Positions 17,582 through 25,993 of a stretch of DNA of 64,000 bases are shown piece after piece. The stretch is from positions 1,541,722 through 1,605,721 of the forward strand of contig NZ_BMZB01000001.1 of assembly GCF_014652575.1 (NCBI RefSeq), written 5' to 3'. The translations under genes were made by a program, and so were the position numbers. Each line of letters starts with the position of its first letter. The stretch's first letter is position 1. The notes below the pieces were generated by a model. It was not told the origin of the DNA. It worked only from the letters and a program-made list of their open reading frames with translations, and did no database searches. Source of the stretch: Asticcacaulis endophyticus. GTDB lineage: Bacteria; Pseudomonadota; Alphaproteobacteria; Caulobacterales; Caulobacteraceae.

Positions 17582-17962
17582 ATGCTAAAGCCCAGTCTGC
17601 CCAAAGATAGTCTTGAACGACCTGTGCCCTTGGTGTGGAAAGGCATATTTGTCGAGATCGTAAGCAGGTTTATATCCGGCGACTATGCTTTGAGCTCTAG
17701 GCCCGTTGGAGTGTGTGAAATCACACCAGATCGGGCAGAGTTTATAGCCGCCCAAATAGCCTCATACGGCGATGACTTAATTGAACTGTCAGACGAGACT
17801 TGGAGCAGATCCGTATATGTATGGATGGATGGATATTGGGAAGTTATCATCGATCTTTGCATGAAAGACCAAGGGGTAAGTGATCTGGCTTTGCTCGCAA
17901 AAATATACGAAGGCGAAGACGAGAAATTCATCTTTAAAGTTGAGTCTGTTTACGTTCCCTGA
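17582..17962 (+). CDS. DUF7668-like hypothetical protein
   Basis: 126 residues from the ATG at 17582, 17 bp after fbp. The string VWKGIFVEIVSRFISGDYAL, a central ETWSRSVYVWMDGYWEVIIDL and the acidic end resemble small cytoplasmic proteins grouped as DUF7668; the match is from memory and moderate. No signal peptide, membrane segment or known catalytic motif is seen. The frame is open upstream inside fbp, but that part is a shadow of fbp. Base composition is clearly more A/T-rich than fbp and the TerC gene, which suggests acquisition by transfer. Some related families act as immunity proteins, but no toxin gene lies beside it. Confidence 0.6.
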   Translation: MLKPSLPKDSLERPVPLVWKGIFVEIVSRFISGDYALSSRPVGVCEITPDRAEFIAAQIASYGDDLIELSDETWSRSVYVWMDGYWEVIIDLCMKDQGVSDLALLAKIYEGEDEKFIFKVESVYVP

Positions 17963-18018
17963 GCCCTATCAAAGCCATACTCATAGGCGAAATCTGACCT
18001 AATGTATGGAGGTGAGCT

Positions 18019-18525
18019 TTGCGTGCTGTAAGTTTGCTGATGGTGGCGGCGTTATGGGGAGGTCTGGCTCAGGTTGGGCCGGTAGTGGCGCAAGGTCATG
18101 ATGACAATGGCAATGTCGCCTATGTCTTTGATCTGATTAATGCCGAGCGCGAGGATCGCGGCTGTGATCCCCTGAACTTCGATCCGCGTTTAGCTCGCGC
18201 CGCCCAGCGCCATGCCGATGCGATGGCCAGACAAAACTTCTTTGCGCACAAAGGCCCGGATGGCACGTCGGCGGGCCAGCGGGCGATATCCTCCGGCTAT
18301 CGCTGGATCATGGTGGCGGAAAATATCGCCGCCGGTCATATGCGGCCGGATGATGTGGTGGAGGGCTGGATGAACAGTCCCGGCCACCGCGCTAATATTT
18401 TAAGCTGCACCCTGACCGATACCGGCATTGCCCTCAGTTACCAGCCCGATGACCGGCCCTTACCGGGGCAAAGGCAGGCCTATCGCTGGTACTGGGTGCA
18501 GGTGTTCGCAAGGCCTGCACGCTAA
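18019..18525 (+). CDS. CAP (SCP/PR1) domain protein, secreted
   Basis: 168 residues. A signal peptide (about residues 1-24, ending VVAQG) precedes a CAP domain with NAEREDRGCDPL, RHADAMARQNFFAHKGPDG, AENIAAG and GWMNSPGHRANILS; the His and Glu residues of the CAP cavity are present. Bacterial CAP proteins are extracytoplasmic and mostly uncharacterised. The start is the TTG at 18019: a strong GGAGGTGA lies five bases upstream, and this start gives the complete signal peptide. The last 4 bp overlap the convergent TerC gene. The two Cys (one in RGCDP, one in LSCTL) could form a disulfide. Confidence 0.88.
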   Translation: MRAVSLLMVAALWGGLAQVGPVVAQGHDDNGNVAYVFDLINAEREDRGCDPLNFDPRLARAAQRHADAMARQNFFAHKGPDGTSAGQRAISSGYRWIMVAENIAAGHMRPDDVVEGWMNSPGHRANILSCTLTDTGIALSYQPDDRPLPGQRQAYRWYWVQVFARPAR

Positions 18526-19538
18526 TCCTCCGGGTCTTTTTCCTTTTTGGAATCGAACGGGAATGCGCCATGCACGGCATCGCTTTTGGGCTTGATCATC
18601 ACCGACAGCAGCATGGTCACGGTCAGGATCGCCGCCGTACCGCCCAGTGACCACTCGATCGGGATCTTATAGATATCGATCAGCAGCATCTTGGAACCGA
18701 TAAACACCAGAACCAGCGCCAGACCGTAGGGCAGGAGGTGGAATTTCTCATGCAGGCCCGCCAGCAGGAAGTACATGGCGCGCAGACCCAAAATCGCGAA
18801 CACATTCGAGGTCAGGATGATAAACGGGTCAGTGGTGATGGCAAAAATCGCCGGTATGGAATCGACCGCAAATACCACATCGATAATGCCGATCAGGATG
18901 ACCACGACCAGCATCGGCGTCGCCATTTTAAGGCCATTGACCTTAGTGAAGAACTTTTCGCCATCAAAATTAGGGGCAATGGTGAAATGTTTACGCACCC
19001 ATTTCAGGGCCGGATTGGCCTCAAGGTCCGGCTCGTCGCCCGCCGCCAGCCACATCTTGATGCCGGTGAACACCAGAAACGCGCCGAACAGATAGAGTAT
19101 CCAGTGGAACTGCGCGATCAGCCAGGCACCAACCAGAATTAGCGCCCCGCGTAACACCAGCGCCACCAGGATTCCGATCATCAGGGCGCGTTTTTGATAT
19201 TCCGCAGGGACTGCGAAATAGGTGAACAGCATCAAAAAGACGAAGATATTATCGACCGCCAGCGCCTTTTCGACCACATAGCCGGTCACGAACTCCAGCG
19301 CCTTGGTGTCGGCTAACTGTTTGGCGGAGGCATCGGTGCCGGTGCCACCCATATACCACCACAGGAAGCCCACGAACACAAAGCTGACGCCCACCCAGAT
19401 CAACGACCATATGGTGGCTTCTTTCATGGACACCTTATGGGCCCCCTGTTTGTTCATGGCGAAGAAGTCGATCAACAGAGCGACAACGACAAAGGCCGCA
19501 AACAGTGACCATAATAACGGCGTACCGACAGACATCAT
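18522..19538 (-). CDS. TerC/Alx-family membrane protein, putative manganese exporter
   Basis: 338 residues with about eight or nine transmembrane segments. The paired acidic motifs typical of TerC proteins are seen: VEKALAVDNIFVFLM and DVVFAVDSIPAIFAIT, whose Asp residues would bind metal in the membrane. Relatives such as E. coli Alx and MntP-linked TerC proteins export or metallate with manganese. A yybP-ykoY riboswitch directly upstream strongly supports a manganese role. The ATG at 19538 is chosen over an in-frame TTG at 19553, which has no binding site. The 3' end overlaps the CAP gene by 4 bp. Confidence 0.9.
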   Translation of the reverse strand: MMSVGTPLLWSLFAAFVVVALLIDFFAMNKQGAHKVSMKEATIWSLIWVGVSFVFVGFLWWYMGGTGTDASAKQLADTKALEFVTGYVVEKALAVDNIFVFLMLFTYFAVPAEYQKRALMIGILVALVLRGALILVGAWLIAQFHWILYLFGAFLVFTGIKMWLAAGDEPDLEANPALKWVRKHFTIAPNFDGEKFFTKVNGLKMATPMLVVVILIGIIDVVFAVDSIPAIFAITTDPFIILTSNVFAILGLRAMYFLLAGLHEKFHLLPYGLALVLVFIGSKMLLIDIYKIPIEWSLGGTAAILTVTMLLSVMIKPKSDAVHGAFPFDSKKEKDPED

Positions 19539-19563
19539 GATAGGTGCTCTCAAAAGGACAGAC

Positions 19564-19704
19564 GGGTGGTGTGAACCAGTCCCGGTCTTGCCGTCCGCGC
19601 ATTGAAACTTAAGCGCGGTTACCGTGCCGGAAGTCCTGTGCAGGACTACGTGCTGACGACACGGCGGGAACCTGATACGCGGCTCCGGCTACTCCCCGAG
19701 GGAT
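19564..19704 (-). ncRNA. yybP-ykoY manganese riboswitch
   Basis: On the minus strand, in order: GGGGAGTAGCC (19697-19687), GTCGTCAGCACG, CCGGCACGGTAACCGC and GGCAAGACCGGGACTGG, ending about 30 nt before the TerC start. These are the conserved segments of the yybP-ykoY aptamer, including the loop sequence that binds Mn2+. In the family the ligand turns expression on, by freeing the ribosome binding site or by antitermination. The leader begins almost at the predicted transcript start. Confidence 0.9.
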
Positions 19705-19710
19705 GCGATT

Positions 19711-19739
19711 ATTAATCAGAAAGCCCTCCGGTGTGTCAA
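19711..19739 (-). promoter_or_regulatory. Promoter of the riboswitch-terC transcript
   Basis: TTGACA (19739-19734), exactly 17 bp, then ATTAAT (19716-19711), both on the minus strand. The predicted start near 19704 is a few bases before the aptamer. Confidence 0.65.
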
Positions 19740-19760
19740 CGGGGCTTTGCGCTCATGCAC

Positions 19761-19795
19761 AAAAAAGCCCTGCCGGTGAGGGCAGGGCTTTTTAA
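19761..19795 (-). terminator. Terminator of fba
   Basis: AAAAAAGCCCTGCC / GGCAGGGCTTTTT with a 7-nt loop (GGTGAGG region), followed on the minus strand by six T. It lies 19 bp after the fba stop and isolates fba from the riboswitch promoter. Confidence 0.85.
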
Positions 19796-19813
19796 ATCTA
19801 TAAGGCAGTTGCC

Positions 19814-20851
19814 TTACGAATAATACTTCGCCATCGAGGCCAGAGAGCGGGCCTTGATTTTGGAGGCATTGCCGGCGGTGCCAAATTCTACGAAGCGGTC
19901 GTGACAGACCTTTTGCATCGCTTCCTTGGCGGGTTTCAGGTAGCCGCGAGGATCAAAACCTTCAGGGTTTTCCATCAGGTATTTGCGGATCACGCCGGTG
20001 ATAGCCATGCGGCAGTCGGTGTCGATATTGATCTTACGCACGCCGATCTTGATGGCCTTTTGCAGTTCTTCGACCGGCACACCATAGGTTTGCGGCATCT
20101 TGCCGCCATAGGCGTTGATGACGTCCTGAAGCTCCTGCGGCACCGACGACGACCCGTGCATGACAAGGTGGGTGTTGGGCAGGCGCTTATGGATTTCTTC
20201 GATCACGTTCATGGCCAGCACTTCACCGTCGGGCTTACGCGAGAATTTGTATGCGCCGTGCGAGGTGCCCATCGCGATCGCCAAAGCATCAACGCCGGTT
20301 TGAGCGACGAAATCGACGGCCTGATCCGGGTCGGTCAAAAGCTGCGAGTGGTCGAGCACGCCTTCGGCGCCGTGACCGTCTTCAGCTTCGCCCATGCCGG
20401 TTTCAAGTGATCCCAGCACGCCCAGTTCGCCTTCGACCGACACGCCGCAGGCATGGGCGAAATCGACGACGGTCTTGGTGACATTGACGTTATATTCAAA
20501 ATCCGCCGGGGTCTTGGCATCGGCCTTGAGTGAGCCGTCCATCATGACCGACGAAAACCCGTTCTGAATGGCGGTGGCGCAGGTCGCCGGTGAGTTACCG
20601 TGGTCCTGGTGCATCACCAGCGGAATTTCAGGATAGATTTCAATCAGCGCCTCGATCATCTTGGATAGCATGATGTCGTGGGCGTAGTTGCGGGCCCCGC
20701 GGGAGGCCTGAATGATCACGGGTGATTCCGTGGCGCGGGCAGCGTCAAGGACGGCCAGCCCCTGTTCCATATTATTGATATTAAAGGCCGGTACGCCGTA
20801 ATTATTCTCGGCCGCGTGGTCGAGAAGCTGGCGTAAACTGATACGAGCCAT
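19814..20851 (-). CDS. fba: Fructose-bisphosphate aldolase, class II (Calvin-cycle subtype)
   Basis: 345 residues. A zinc-dependent aldolase that joins or splits dihydroxyacetone phosphate and glyceraldehyde-3-phosphate. The zinc ligands are in [10 protein letters not shown], with the substrate-binding [12 protein letters not shown] region and a late [12 protein letters not shown] phosphate loop. The length and the opening [24 protein letters not shown] fit the longer Calvin-cycle-type subgroup; this subtype name does not by itself imply carbon fixation, and no RuBisCO or phosphoribulokinase is in the window. It lies downstream of pgk and gap on the same strand, after a 198-bp gap with hairpins, and ends in its own terminator. 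Confidence 0.97.
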   Translation of the reverse strand: MARISLRQLLDHAAENNYGVPAFNINNMEQGLAVLDAARATESPVIIQASRGARNYAHDIMLSKMIEALIEIYPEIPLVMHQDHGNSPATCATAIQNGFSSVMMDGSLKADAKTPADFEYNVNVTKTVVDFAHACGVSVEGELGVLGSLETGMGEAEDGHGAEGVLDHSQLLTDPDQAVDFVAQTGVDALAIAMGTSHGAYKFSRKPDGEVLAMNVIEEIHKRLPNTHLVMHGSSSVPQELQDVINAYGGKMPQTYGVPVEELQKAIKIGVRKINIDTDCRMAITGVIRKYLMENPEGFDPRGYLKPAKEAMQKVCHDRFVEFGTAGNASKIKARSLASMAKYYS

Positions 20852-20945
20852 GGAATTTTCCCTCTTTCATGCTTCGTGTTTACAAATGGCCGCCGCGTCA
20901 AAATATGCCAGCGCGGCGAAGGTTATGGTCTTTGTTTCAAGTTTC

Positions 20946-20972
20946 GGCTGCCTGTTAACAGCCCTTTTTTTG
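20946..20972 (+). terminator. Plus-strand hairpin with T run between fba and pgk
   Basis: GGCTG / CAGCC stem with an 8-nt loop, followed by CTTTTTTTG, which is terminator-like only on the plus strand although both flanking genes are on the minus strand. Either it is chance or it ends a short plus-strand transcript. Confidence 0.35.
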
Positions 20973-20994
20973 TTATGGTATTGATCATTATAGG

Positions 20995-21026
20995 CCTCAA
21001 AGGATTAAAAACTCAATCCTTTGAGG
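20995..21026. terminator. Stem-loop after pgk
   Basis: A perfect 12-bp stem (CCTCAAAGGATT / AATCCTTTGAGG) with an 8-nt loop, 24 bp beyond the pgk stop. There is no T run on the minus strand, so it may stabilise the mRNA end or attenuate read-through into fba rather than terminate fully. Confidence 0.5.
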
Positions 21027-21049
21027 TGGTTAACTGTATGACCTGCGTT

Positions 21050-22246
21050 TTAGCCGTTCAAAGCTGCCACACCGGGTAATTCTTTGCCTTCCATCCATTC
21101 AAGAAACGCGCCACCGGCGGTCGAGACAAACGTCATGTCGTCGGAAACACCGGCGTGGTTGAGGGCTGCGACCGTATCACCGCCACCGGCAACGGCGGTC
21201 AGAAGCTTGGCCTTGGTTTGCGCTGCCGCAAAATGCGCGGCCTCAACGGTAGCTTTATCAAATGGTGGCAATTCAAATACGCCCAAAGGGCCATTCCAAA
21301 TAAGGGTTTTAGATTTAGAAATCGCGTCTTTCAGAATATCCACGGTCTTCGCACCTGCGTCAAATATTTTATCGTCAGGGGTGAGCGCCTCATCAATCGA
21401 GATTTCGCGCGACGGGGCGTGGGCCTTGAATTCCTGGGCCACGACGACATCTACCGGCAGCAGGATCTCGCAGTGGTTTTCATCGGCCAGCTTCATGATT
21501 TCGCGCGCGGTGTCGGCCATGTCTTTTTCACACAAGGACCCGCCGATGTCGTAGCCGAGGGCATAGAGGAAGGTGTTGGCCATGCCGCCGCCGATCGACA
21601 GGGTATCAAGACGGGTGACGAGGTTTTTCAGCAGATCAAGCTTGGTCGAAACCTTTGAGCCGCCGACAATGCCGATAACCGGACGCACCGGCGTGCCAAG
21701 GGCGGCATCAAGTGCTTCCAACTCACGGCGCATGGACTCACCCGCATAGGCCGGGATCAGGTGGGCCACGCCTTCGGTCGAGGCGTGGGCGCGGTGGGCG
21801 GCGGAAAAGGCGTCATTGACATAGATGTCGCCCATAGCGGCCAACTGTGCGGCAAACTCAGGATCGTTTGTCTCTTCGCCGGCATGGAAGCGGACATTTT
21901 CCAGCAGGATCACGCCGCCATTGGCCATATTGGTGATCAGGGCCTTGGTGGCATCGCCCACGCAGTCATCGCTGAGCGATACGGGCGCACCGATCAGGTT
22001 CGACAGGGCCGGGGCCACAAACGCCAGGCTCATTTCCGGCACGACCTTGCCCTTGGGCCGGTCAAAGTGAGCCAATAGGGCGACCTTCATGCCTTTGGCG
22101 GTCAGTTTCTGGATGGTCGGTAAGGCCACGCGAAGGCGGGTGTCGTCGGTGATTGTGCCGCCATCGACGGGTACGTTGAAATCAACCCGCACCAGCGCGG
22201 TCTTACCGGCTACGTCTTTGAGGCTGTCTAGGGTTTTGAAAGGCAT
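21050..22246 (-). CDS. pgk: Phosphoglycerate kinase
   Basis: 398 residues. It transfers phosphate between 1,3-bisphosphoglycerate and ADP. The N-terminal substrate motif RVDFNVP is followed by the basic-patch [20 protein letters not shown], and the C-terminal nucleotide-binding [13 protein letters not shown]. The ATG at 22246 gives MPFKTLDSL; one 12 bp upstream at 22258 adds only MRYS, and GAG lies at a better distance from the downstream codon. It lies between gap and fba; the 169-bp gap to gap holds a family 1 hairpin and a 28-bp palindrome, so some transcripts may end between the genes. Confidence 0.97.
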   Translation of the reverse strand: MPFKTLDSLKDVAGKTALVRVDFNVPVDGGTITDDTRLRVALPTIQKLTAKGMKVALLAHFDRPKGKVVPEMSLAFVAPALSNLIGAPVSLSDDCVGDATKALITNMANGGVILLENVRFHAGEETNDPEFAAQLAAMGDIYVNDAFSAAHRAHASTEGVAHLIPAYAGESMRRELEALDAALGTPVRPVIGIVGGSKVSTKLDLLKNLVTRLDTLSIGGGMANTFLYALGYDIGGSLCEKDMADTAREIMKLADENHCEILLPVDVVVAQEFKAHAPSREISIDEALTPDDKIFDAGAKTVDILKDAISKSKTLIWNGPLGVFELPPFDKATVEAAHFAAAQTKAKLLTAVAGGGDTVAALNHAGVSDDMTFVSTAGGAFLEWMEGKELPGVAALNG

Positions 22247-22328
22247 GGAATATCTCATTCAAATGGATTGGGCTGACCTGAGTGGCAAGCTAAATTCAGA
22301 AAGATTTGATGTATATCTCAATAAAGCT

Positions 22329-22363
22329 AAAAAGTTCCGAAGGGCCGCCCCAAGGAACTTTTT
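22329..22363. repeat. Variable-arm hairpin, family 1 (copy B)
   Basis: Perfect 10-bp arms AAAAAGTTCC / GGAACTTTTT around the core GAAGGGCCGCCCCAA. The core matches copy A (4449-4483) in 13 of 15 bases, whereas the arms are unrelated in sequence. It lies between gap and pgk. Confidence 0.8.
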
Positions 22364-22384
22364 CTCCGTATCGGCAAGGGGGTA

Positions 22385-22412
22385 CATGGGGGAAAACCGG
22401 TTTTCCCCCATG
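22385..22412. terminator. 28-bp perfect palindrome after gap
   Basis: A perfect self-complementary sequence running from CATGGGGG to CCCCCATG with AAAACCGGTTTT at its centre. It starts 3 bp after the gap stop codon and would form a strong hairpin; there is no T run, so attenuation or mRNA stabilisation is as likely as termination. Confidence 0.6.
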
Positions 22413-22415
22413 ATC

Positions 22416-23438
22416 TTACAAGTATTTCCCAAACGCCACAGCCGTGTCGGCCATGCGGGTCGAAAAGCCCCATTCGTTGTCGTACCAGGTCAGGATGCGC
22501 ACGAACTGACCGTCGATCACCTGCGTCTGGTTAAGCGCAAAGGTCGAGGACGCCGGATTGTGGTTGAAATCCGAAGATACCAGCGGCTCATCCGTATAGG
22601 CCAGAACGCCCTTCATCGGGCCATCAGCGGCAGCGATGATGGCGGCGTTGACTTCTTCCTTGGTGACCGGGCGCGACGGCACGATCTTGAGGTCAACGAC
22701 CGACACGTTCGGGGTCGGCACGCGGATCGAAGACCCGTCGAGCTTGCCCTTAAGGTGCGGCAGCACCAGGCCAACAGCCTTGGCGGCACCGGTCGAGGTC
22801 GGGATCATGGAAAGGGCTGCGGCGCGGGCGCGGTACAGGTCCTTGTGCATGGTATCGAGCGTTGGCTGATCACCGGTATAGGAGTGGATGGTCGTCATGT
22901 AGCCGCGCTCAATGCCGCACAGGTCGGATAAGACTTTGGCGACCGGTGACAGGCAGTTGGTGGTGCAGGATGCGTTGGAGATCACCACATCATCAGCGCT
23001 TAAGGTGTCATGGTTGACCCCGTAGACGATGGTCTTGTCGGCATTGTCGCCGGGGGCGGAGATAATGACCTTCTTGGCGCCGGCTTCGATGTGGGCCAGA
23101 GCCTTGTCCTTGGACGTAAAGATGCCGGTGCACTCAAAAGCGATATCGACGTTCAGCGCTTTGTGCGGCAATTCAGCCGGGTTCTTGATGGCGGTGACCT
23201 TAATGGGCGCATAGGTGCGGCCATTGGCGTTGATCAGGATAGAGTCGCCTTCGACCTTGACCTCGGCCGGGAACTTACCGTGCACCGAATCGTAGCGCAG
23301 CAGGTGGGCATTGGTTTCCACCGGCCCCAGATCGTTGATCGCCACCACTTCGATATCCGTGCGGTTATTCTCGATGATCGAGCGCAGAACCAGACGGCCG
23401 ATGCGGCCAAACCCGTTAATCGCAACACGTAACGCCAT
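22416..23438 (-). CDS. gap: Glyceraldehyde-3-phosphate dehydrogenase, type I
   Basis: 340 residues. It oxidises glyceraldehyde-3-phosphate to 1,3-bisphosphoglycerate with NAD(P). The Rossmann motif is NGFGRIGRL at residues 8-16, the catalytic Cys is in [10 protein letters not shown], and the C-terminal WYDNEWGFS completes the active site. A glycine-rich acidic residue for NAD preference cannot be assigned confidently. Upstream on this strand is the two-component system; the 164-bp gap contains a LacI-type inverted repeat. The gene is followed by a 28-bp palindrome, a hairpin repeat and pgk. Confidence 0.97.
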   Translation of the reverse strand: MALRVAINGFGRIGRLVLRSIIENNRTDIEVVAINDLGPVETNAHLLRYDSVHGKFPAEVKVEGDSILINANGRTYAPIKVTAIKNPAELPHKALNVDIAFECTGIFTSKDKALAHIEAGAKKVIISAPGDNADKTIVYGVNHDTLSADDVVISNASCTTNCLSPVAKVLSDLCGIERGYMTTIHSYTGDQPTLDTMHKDLYRARAAALSMIPTSTGAAKAVGLVLPHLKGKLDGSSIRVPTPNVSVVDLKIVPSRPVTKEEVNAAIIAAADGPMKGVLAYTDEPLVSSDFNHNPASSTFALNQTQVIDGQFVRILTWYDNEWGFSTRMADTAVAFGKYL

Positions 23439-23561
23439 ATTTAGCTTCCCTTATAGTAGATTTTGAAACCGTCCTGACGGGCGGAAGCGTAGATCAAATG
23501 CGGGTTTCGTTTTGGCCCAAACCCCTGACAAGTCAAGACCTAATCGGCCCTAACGGCTATA

Positions 23562-23575
23562 TGATAACGCTATCA
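23562..23575 (-). promoter_or_regulatory. Candidate LacI-family operator upstream of gap
   Basis: TGATAACGCTATCA, an inverted repeat about a central CG with six of seven pairs matched, 124 bp upstream of the gap start. It resembles the sites at 971-984 and 34530-34543. Regulator and function are inferred from symmetry only. Confidence 0.35.
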
Positions 23576-23602
23576 ATGGGTTTCAACAGGCGCGCTTGCG
23601 AC

Positions 23603-25141
23603 CTAAAGGCGCGGCAGGGTGAAGATGGCATCCAGACCGCTTAAAATCCCGCCTTCGTAGCGGTTCTCAAGGCGCAGACTACCGTGCATCGACAGGCTTA
23701 AGGATTGCGCGACCGATAGCCCCAGACCTGCGCCGCCGGTATCGCGGTTGCGGGAGGTCTCCAGCCGGTAGAACGGCTCAAAAACGGCCTCAAGCGCCTC
23801 AGTCGGCATGCCGGGGCCGTGGTCGCGGATAACGACCTCGGCCATGTTTTCACGCGCCCGCAGGATCACCTCACAACCGTCACCGTAGCGGCAGGCGTTT
23901 TCGATCAGATTGGTCACAATGCGACGAATGGCCATGTCATTACCCAGCACGGTGATGTTTTCAGCAATGTCACCGCAGGTGACGTCGTGAATGTCGGCAT
24001 TGTCTTCGCACACGATCTCGATCAGGGACGACAGGTCAAGCCGGGTCAGGGTTTGCGCCATTTTCTCAGCGCTGGCGAACCCAAGTGCTGAATTGATCAG
24101 GCTGTCCATGTGGGCGATGTCCTGATTGATCTTATCGCGGGCGGATTCCGGCAGGGTTTCAATCCGCAGACGCAGACGGGCCAGCGGTGTCTTCAGGTCG
24201 TGGGCAATGGCGGCGATCAGGGCGGTACGCGATTCGACCTGTTTTTTCAGCCGGATCTGCATGTCGTTCAGTACATGGGTCGCGGCGCGCACTTCCTTGG
24301 GGCCGCGGGCTTTCAGGGGGGCGGCATCTGCGTCAAAGCCCAGTGTGCGCGCCCCTTCGGCCAGAGCGCGGATCGGGCGCGTCAGGCGGCGCGACATGAA
24401 AAAGGCCAGCGGCGTGACCGCCAGCGCGGTCAGCAAAAACCCGACCAGCAGGTTTTTCTGCCACGGCTCAATCAACGGGCGCGGCGGGATCAGGACGCGC
24501 CAAGTACCATCGGTTTGCTTCCATGCGGCCCGAAAGGCCGGGAAGGTCACCTGAGTGTTCAGACTTTCCGGCAGTTCCGATGCGCGGAAATCAGGGCCGA
24601 TCATTCTGAGATTATCACGCGGGCCATCGGAACCCATATTACGCGGCGGCCCATCCGGCCTCGCAAATTTTGGCCCGCCTTCCGGGCCTCTGTTTTGCGG
24701 CCCTTCCGGGCCGGGCGCCATCCAGCGCTGGGGGCCAGGACCACCGAAGCCGTTACGACCACGCTGACGGCCATCGATAAAGACATTCGTTACCGGCACG
24801 CCCAGAATTGTGGCCAGACGTTCGCGCAAGAAAGTTTCAAACGGATGAGACCGACCGGGGTCTGCCAACTGGCGGGCAACAAAGTCAGGCGTTTCAGCCA
24901 CCGTTTCCATGCGCAAGTTGCGTCCGGTTTTCAGCTTGACCTGCCCGGTTTTCAGGGCTTGCGCCGCTTCGGTCAGGGTATAGCCCTGCGGCGGTGGGGA
25001 CGGGGCTTTGAGCACAATCAGGGTGTTGATCGCCAGCGACAGGACAAGCACCGCCAATGCCATGCCCAGCACCTGCCAGAAAATCGGCAGATCCGGAAAA
25101 AAGCGTGAGGTTTTAGGCGGTGCAGCCTTAAGGTCGGACAT
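23603..25141 (-). CDS. Two-component sensor histidine kinase
   Basis: 512 residues. A first membrane segment (about 22-44), a periplasmic domain to about 228, a second membrane segment (about 230-250), HAMP (RRLTRPIRALAEGARTL), then the HisKA domain with H314 in AIAHDLKTPLARL and a HATPase_c domain (NLIENACRYG, DHGPGMP, GGAGLGLSVA). The periplasmic part has an unusual Gly/Pro-rich insert (about 124-175) of repeated GPEG-like units. It overlaps nothing and follows the response regulator by 9 bp, so the two form an operon. HK and regulator resemble EnvZ/OmpR-type pairs, but the signal is unknown. Confidence 0.93.
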   Translation of the reverse strand: MSDLKAAPPKTSRFFPDLPIFWQVLGMALAVLVLSLAINTLIVLKAPSPPPQGYTLTEAAQALKTGQVKLKTGRNLRMETVAETPDFVARQLADPGRSHPFETFLRERLATILGVPVTNVFIDGRQRGRNGFGGPGPQRWMAPGPEGPQNRGPEGGPKFARPDGPPRNMGSDGPRDNLRMIGPDFRASELPESLNTQVTFPAFRAAWKQTDGTWRVLIPPRPLIEPWQKNLLVGFLLTALAVTPLAFFMSRRLTRPIRALAEGARTLGFDADAAPLKARGPKEVRAATHVLNDMQIRLKKQVESRTALIAAIAHDLKTPLARLRLRIETLPESARDKINQDIAHMDSLINSALGFASAEKMAQTLTRLDLSSLIEIVCEDNADIHDVTCGDIAENITVLGNDMAIRRIVTNLIENACRYGDGCEVILRARENMAEVVIRDHGPGMPTEALEAVFEPFYRLETSRNRDTGGAGLGLSVAQSLSLSMHGSLRLENRYEGGILSGLDAIFTLPRL

Positions 25142-25150
25142 ATTTAAGGG

Positions 25151-25894
25151 TTACTTCAAGGGCCTGAACATATAGCCAATGCCGCGAATGGTGCGGATGA
25201 TCTCATCCTGCGTGTCGTCGTTGAGCTTGCGACGCAAACGGCTGATCTGGACATCGATGGCGCGGTCAAAGCTTTCGGAGTTGGGGCCGTGCAGGTAGTC
25301 AAGGATCTGGTCGCGGCTCAAGGCGCGGCCCGGACGGTCGAGGAACACCCGCAACAATTCAAACTCGGCATTGCTAAGCGCCACCTGCACGCCATCGGGG
25401 CGGATCAGAATGCGCTTGATATTATCAAGCTGCCAGCCAAAAAAATGTGTGATGGGTGAGGTGCCGTCCTGGCGCGGACCCTGCTCACCACGGCGCAGGA
25501 TGGCACGGATGCGCGCCAGCAGTTCACGCGGATGGAACGGTTTGGCCAGATAATCATCGGCCCCCAGTTCCAGCCCCACGATCCGGTCGACCTCTTCGGC
25601 GCGGGCGCTGAGCATGATCACTGGCGGGCCCTTGGCGGCATTCAGGCGTCTGCAGATCGACAGGCCGTCTTCGCCCGGCATCATAAAATCAAGCACCACC
25701 AAATCAATATCGCCGCGCATCAATACACGATCCATTTCGCGCGCGCCGGACGCGGTATGTATTTCAAAACCATGCTGACCCAGAAAGTCGGATATCAGGT
25801 CGCGCAGTTCCCGGTCATCATCGACCACCAGCAGGCGTGACGTCTTGATCGACGGGGTGGCGGTAGAGGCGGATGCCGAAGCGGTCTGGGTCAT
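25151..25894 (-). CDS. OmpR-family response regulator
   Basis: 247 residues. The receiver domain has the acidic pocket VVDDD, phospho-acceptor D69 in VVLDFMMPG, a conserved Ser in MLSARAE and Lys in YLAKPF. The C-terminal winged helix carries LSNAEFELLRVFLDRPGRALSRDQIL and the recognition region FDRAIDVQISRLRRKL. A Ser/Thr/Ala-rich N-terminal extension of about 18 residues precedes the receiver. It is transcribed ahead of the cognate histidine kinase with a 9-bp gap. Targets cannot be told from sequence. Confidence 0.95.
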   Translation of the reverse strand: MTQTASASASTATPSIKTSRLLVVDDDRELRDLISDFLGQHGFEIHTASGAREMDRVLMRGDIDLVVLDFMMPGEDGLSICRRLNAAKGPPVIMLSARAEEVDRIVGLELGADDYLAKPFHPRELLARIRAILRRGEQGPRQDGTSPITHFFGWQLDNIKRILIRPDGVQVALSNAEFELLRVFLDRPGRALSRDQILDYLHGPNSESFDRAIDVQISRLRRKLNDDTQDEIIRTIRGIGYMFRPLK

Positions 25895-25993
25895 GTGCTT
25901 GCCGTGGGTTCGCGGTCGTTGGGAGTATATCCGCTTATGACCGTCATGTGGGGCAATAAGATTTCACGATTGTAACATAACCGATGCCACGGG

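Noticed and set aside
24110-25108. Open frame of 332 codons antisense to the histidine kinase
   Set aside because: Arg/Gln/Gly-rich low-complexity translation of the opposite strand of a clearly coding kinase gene.
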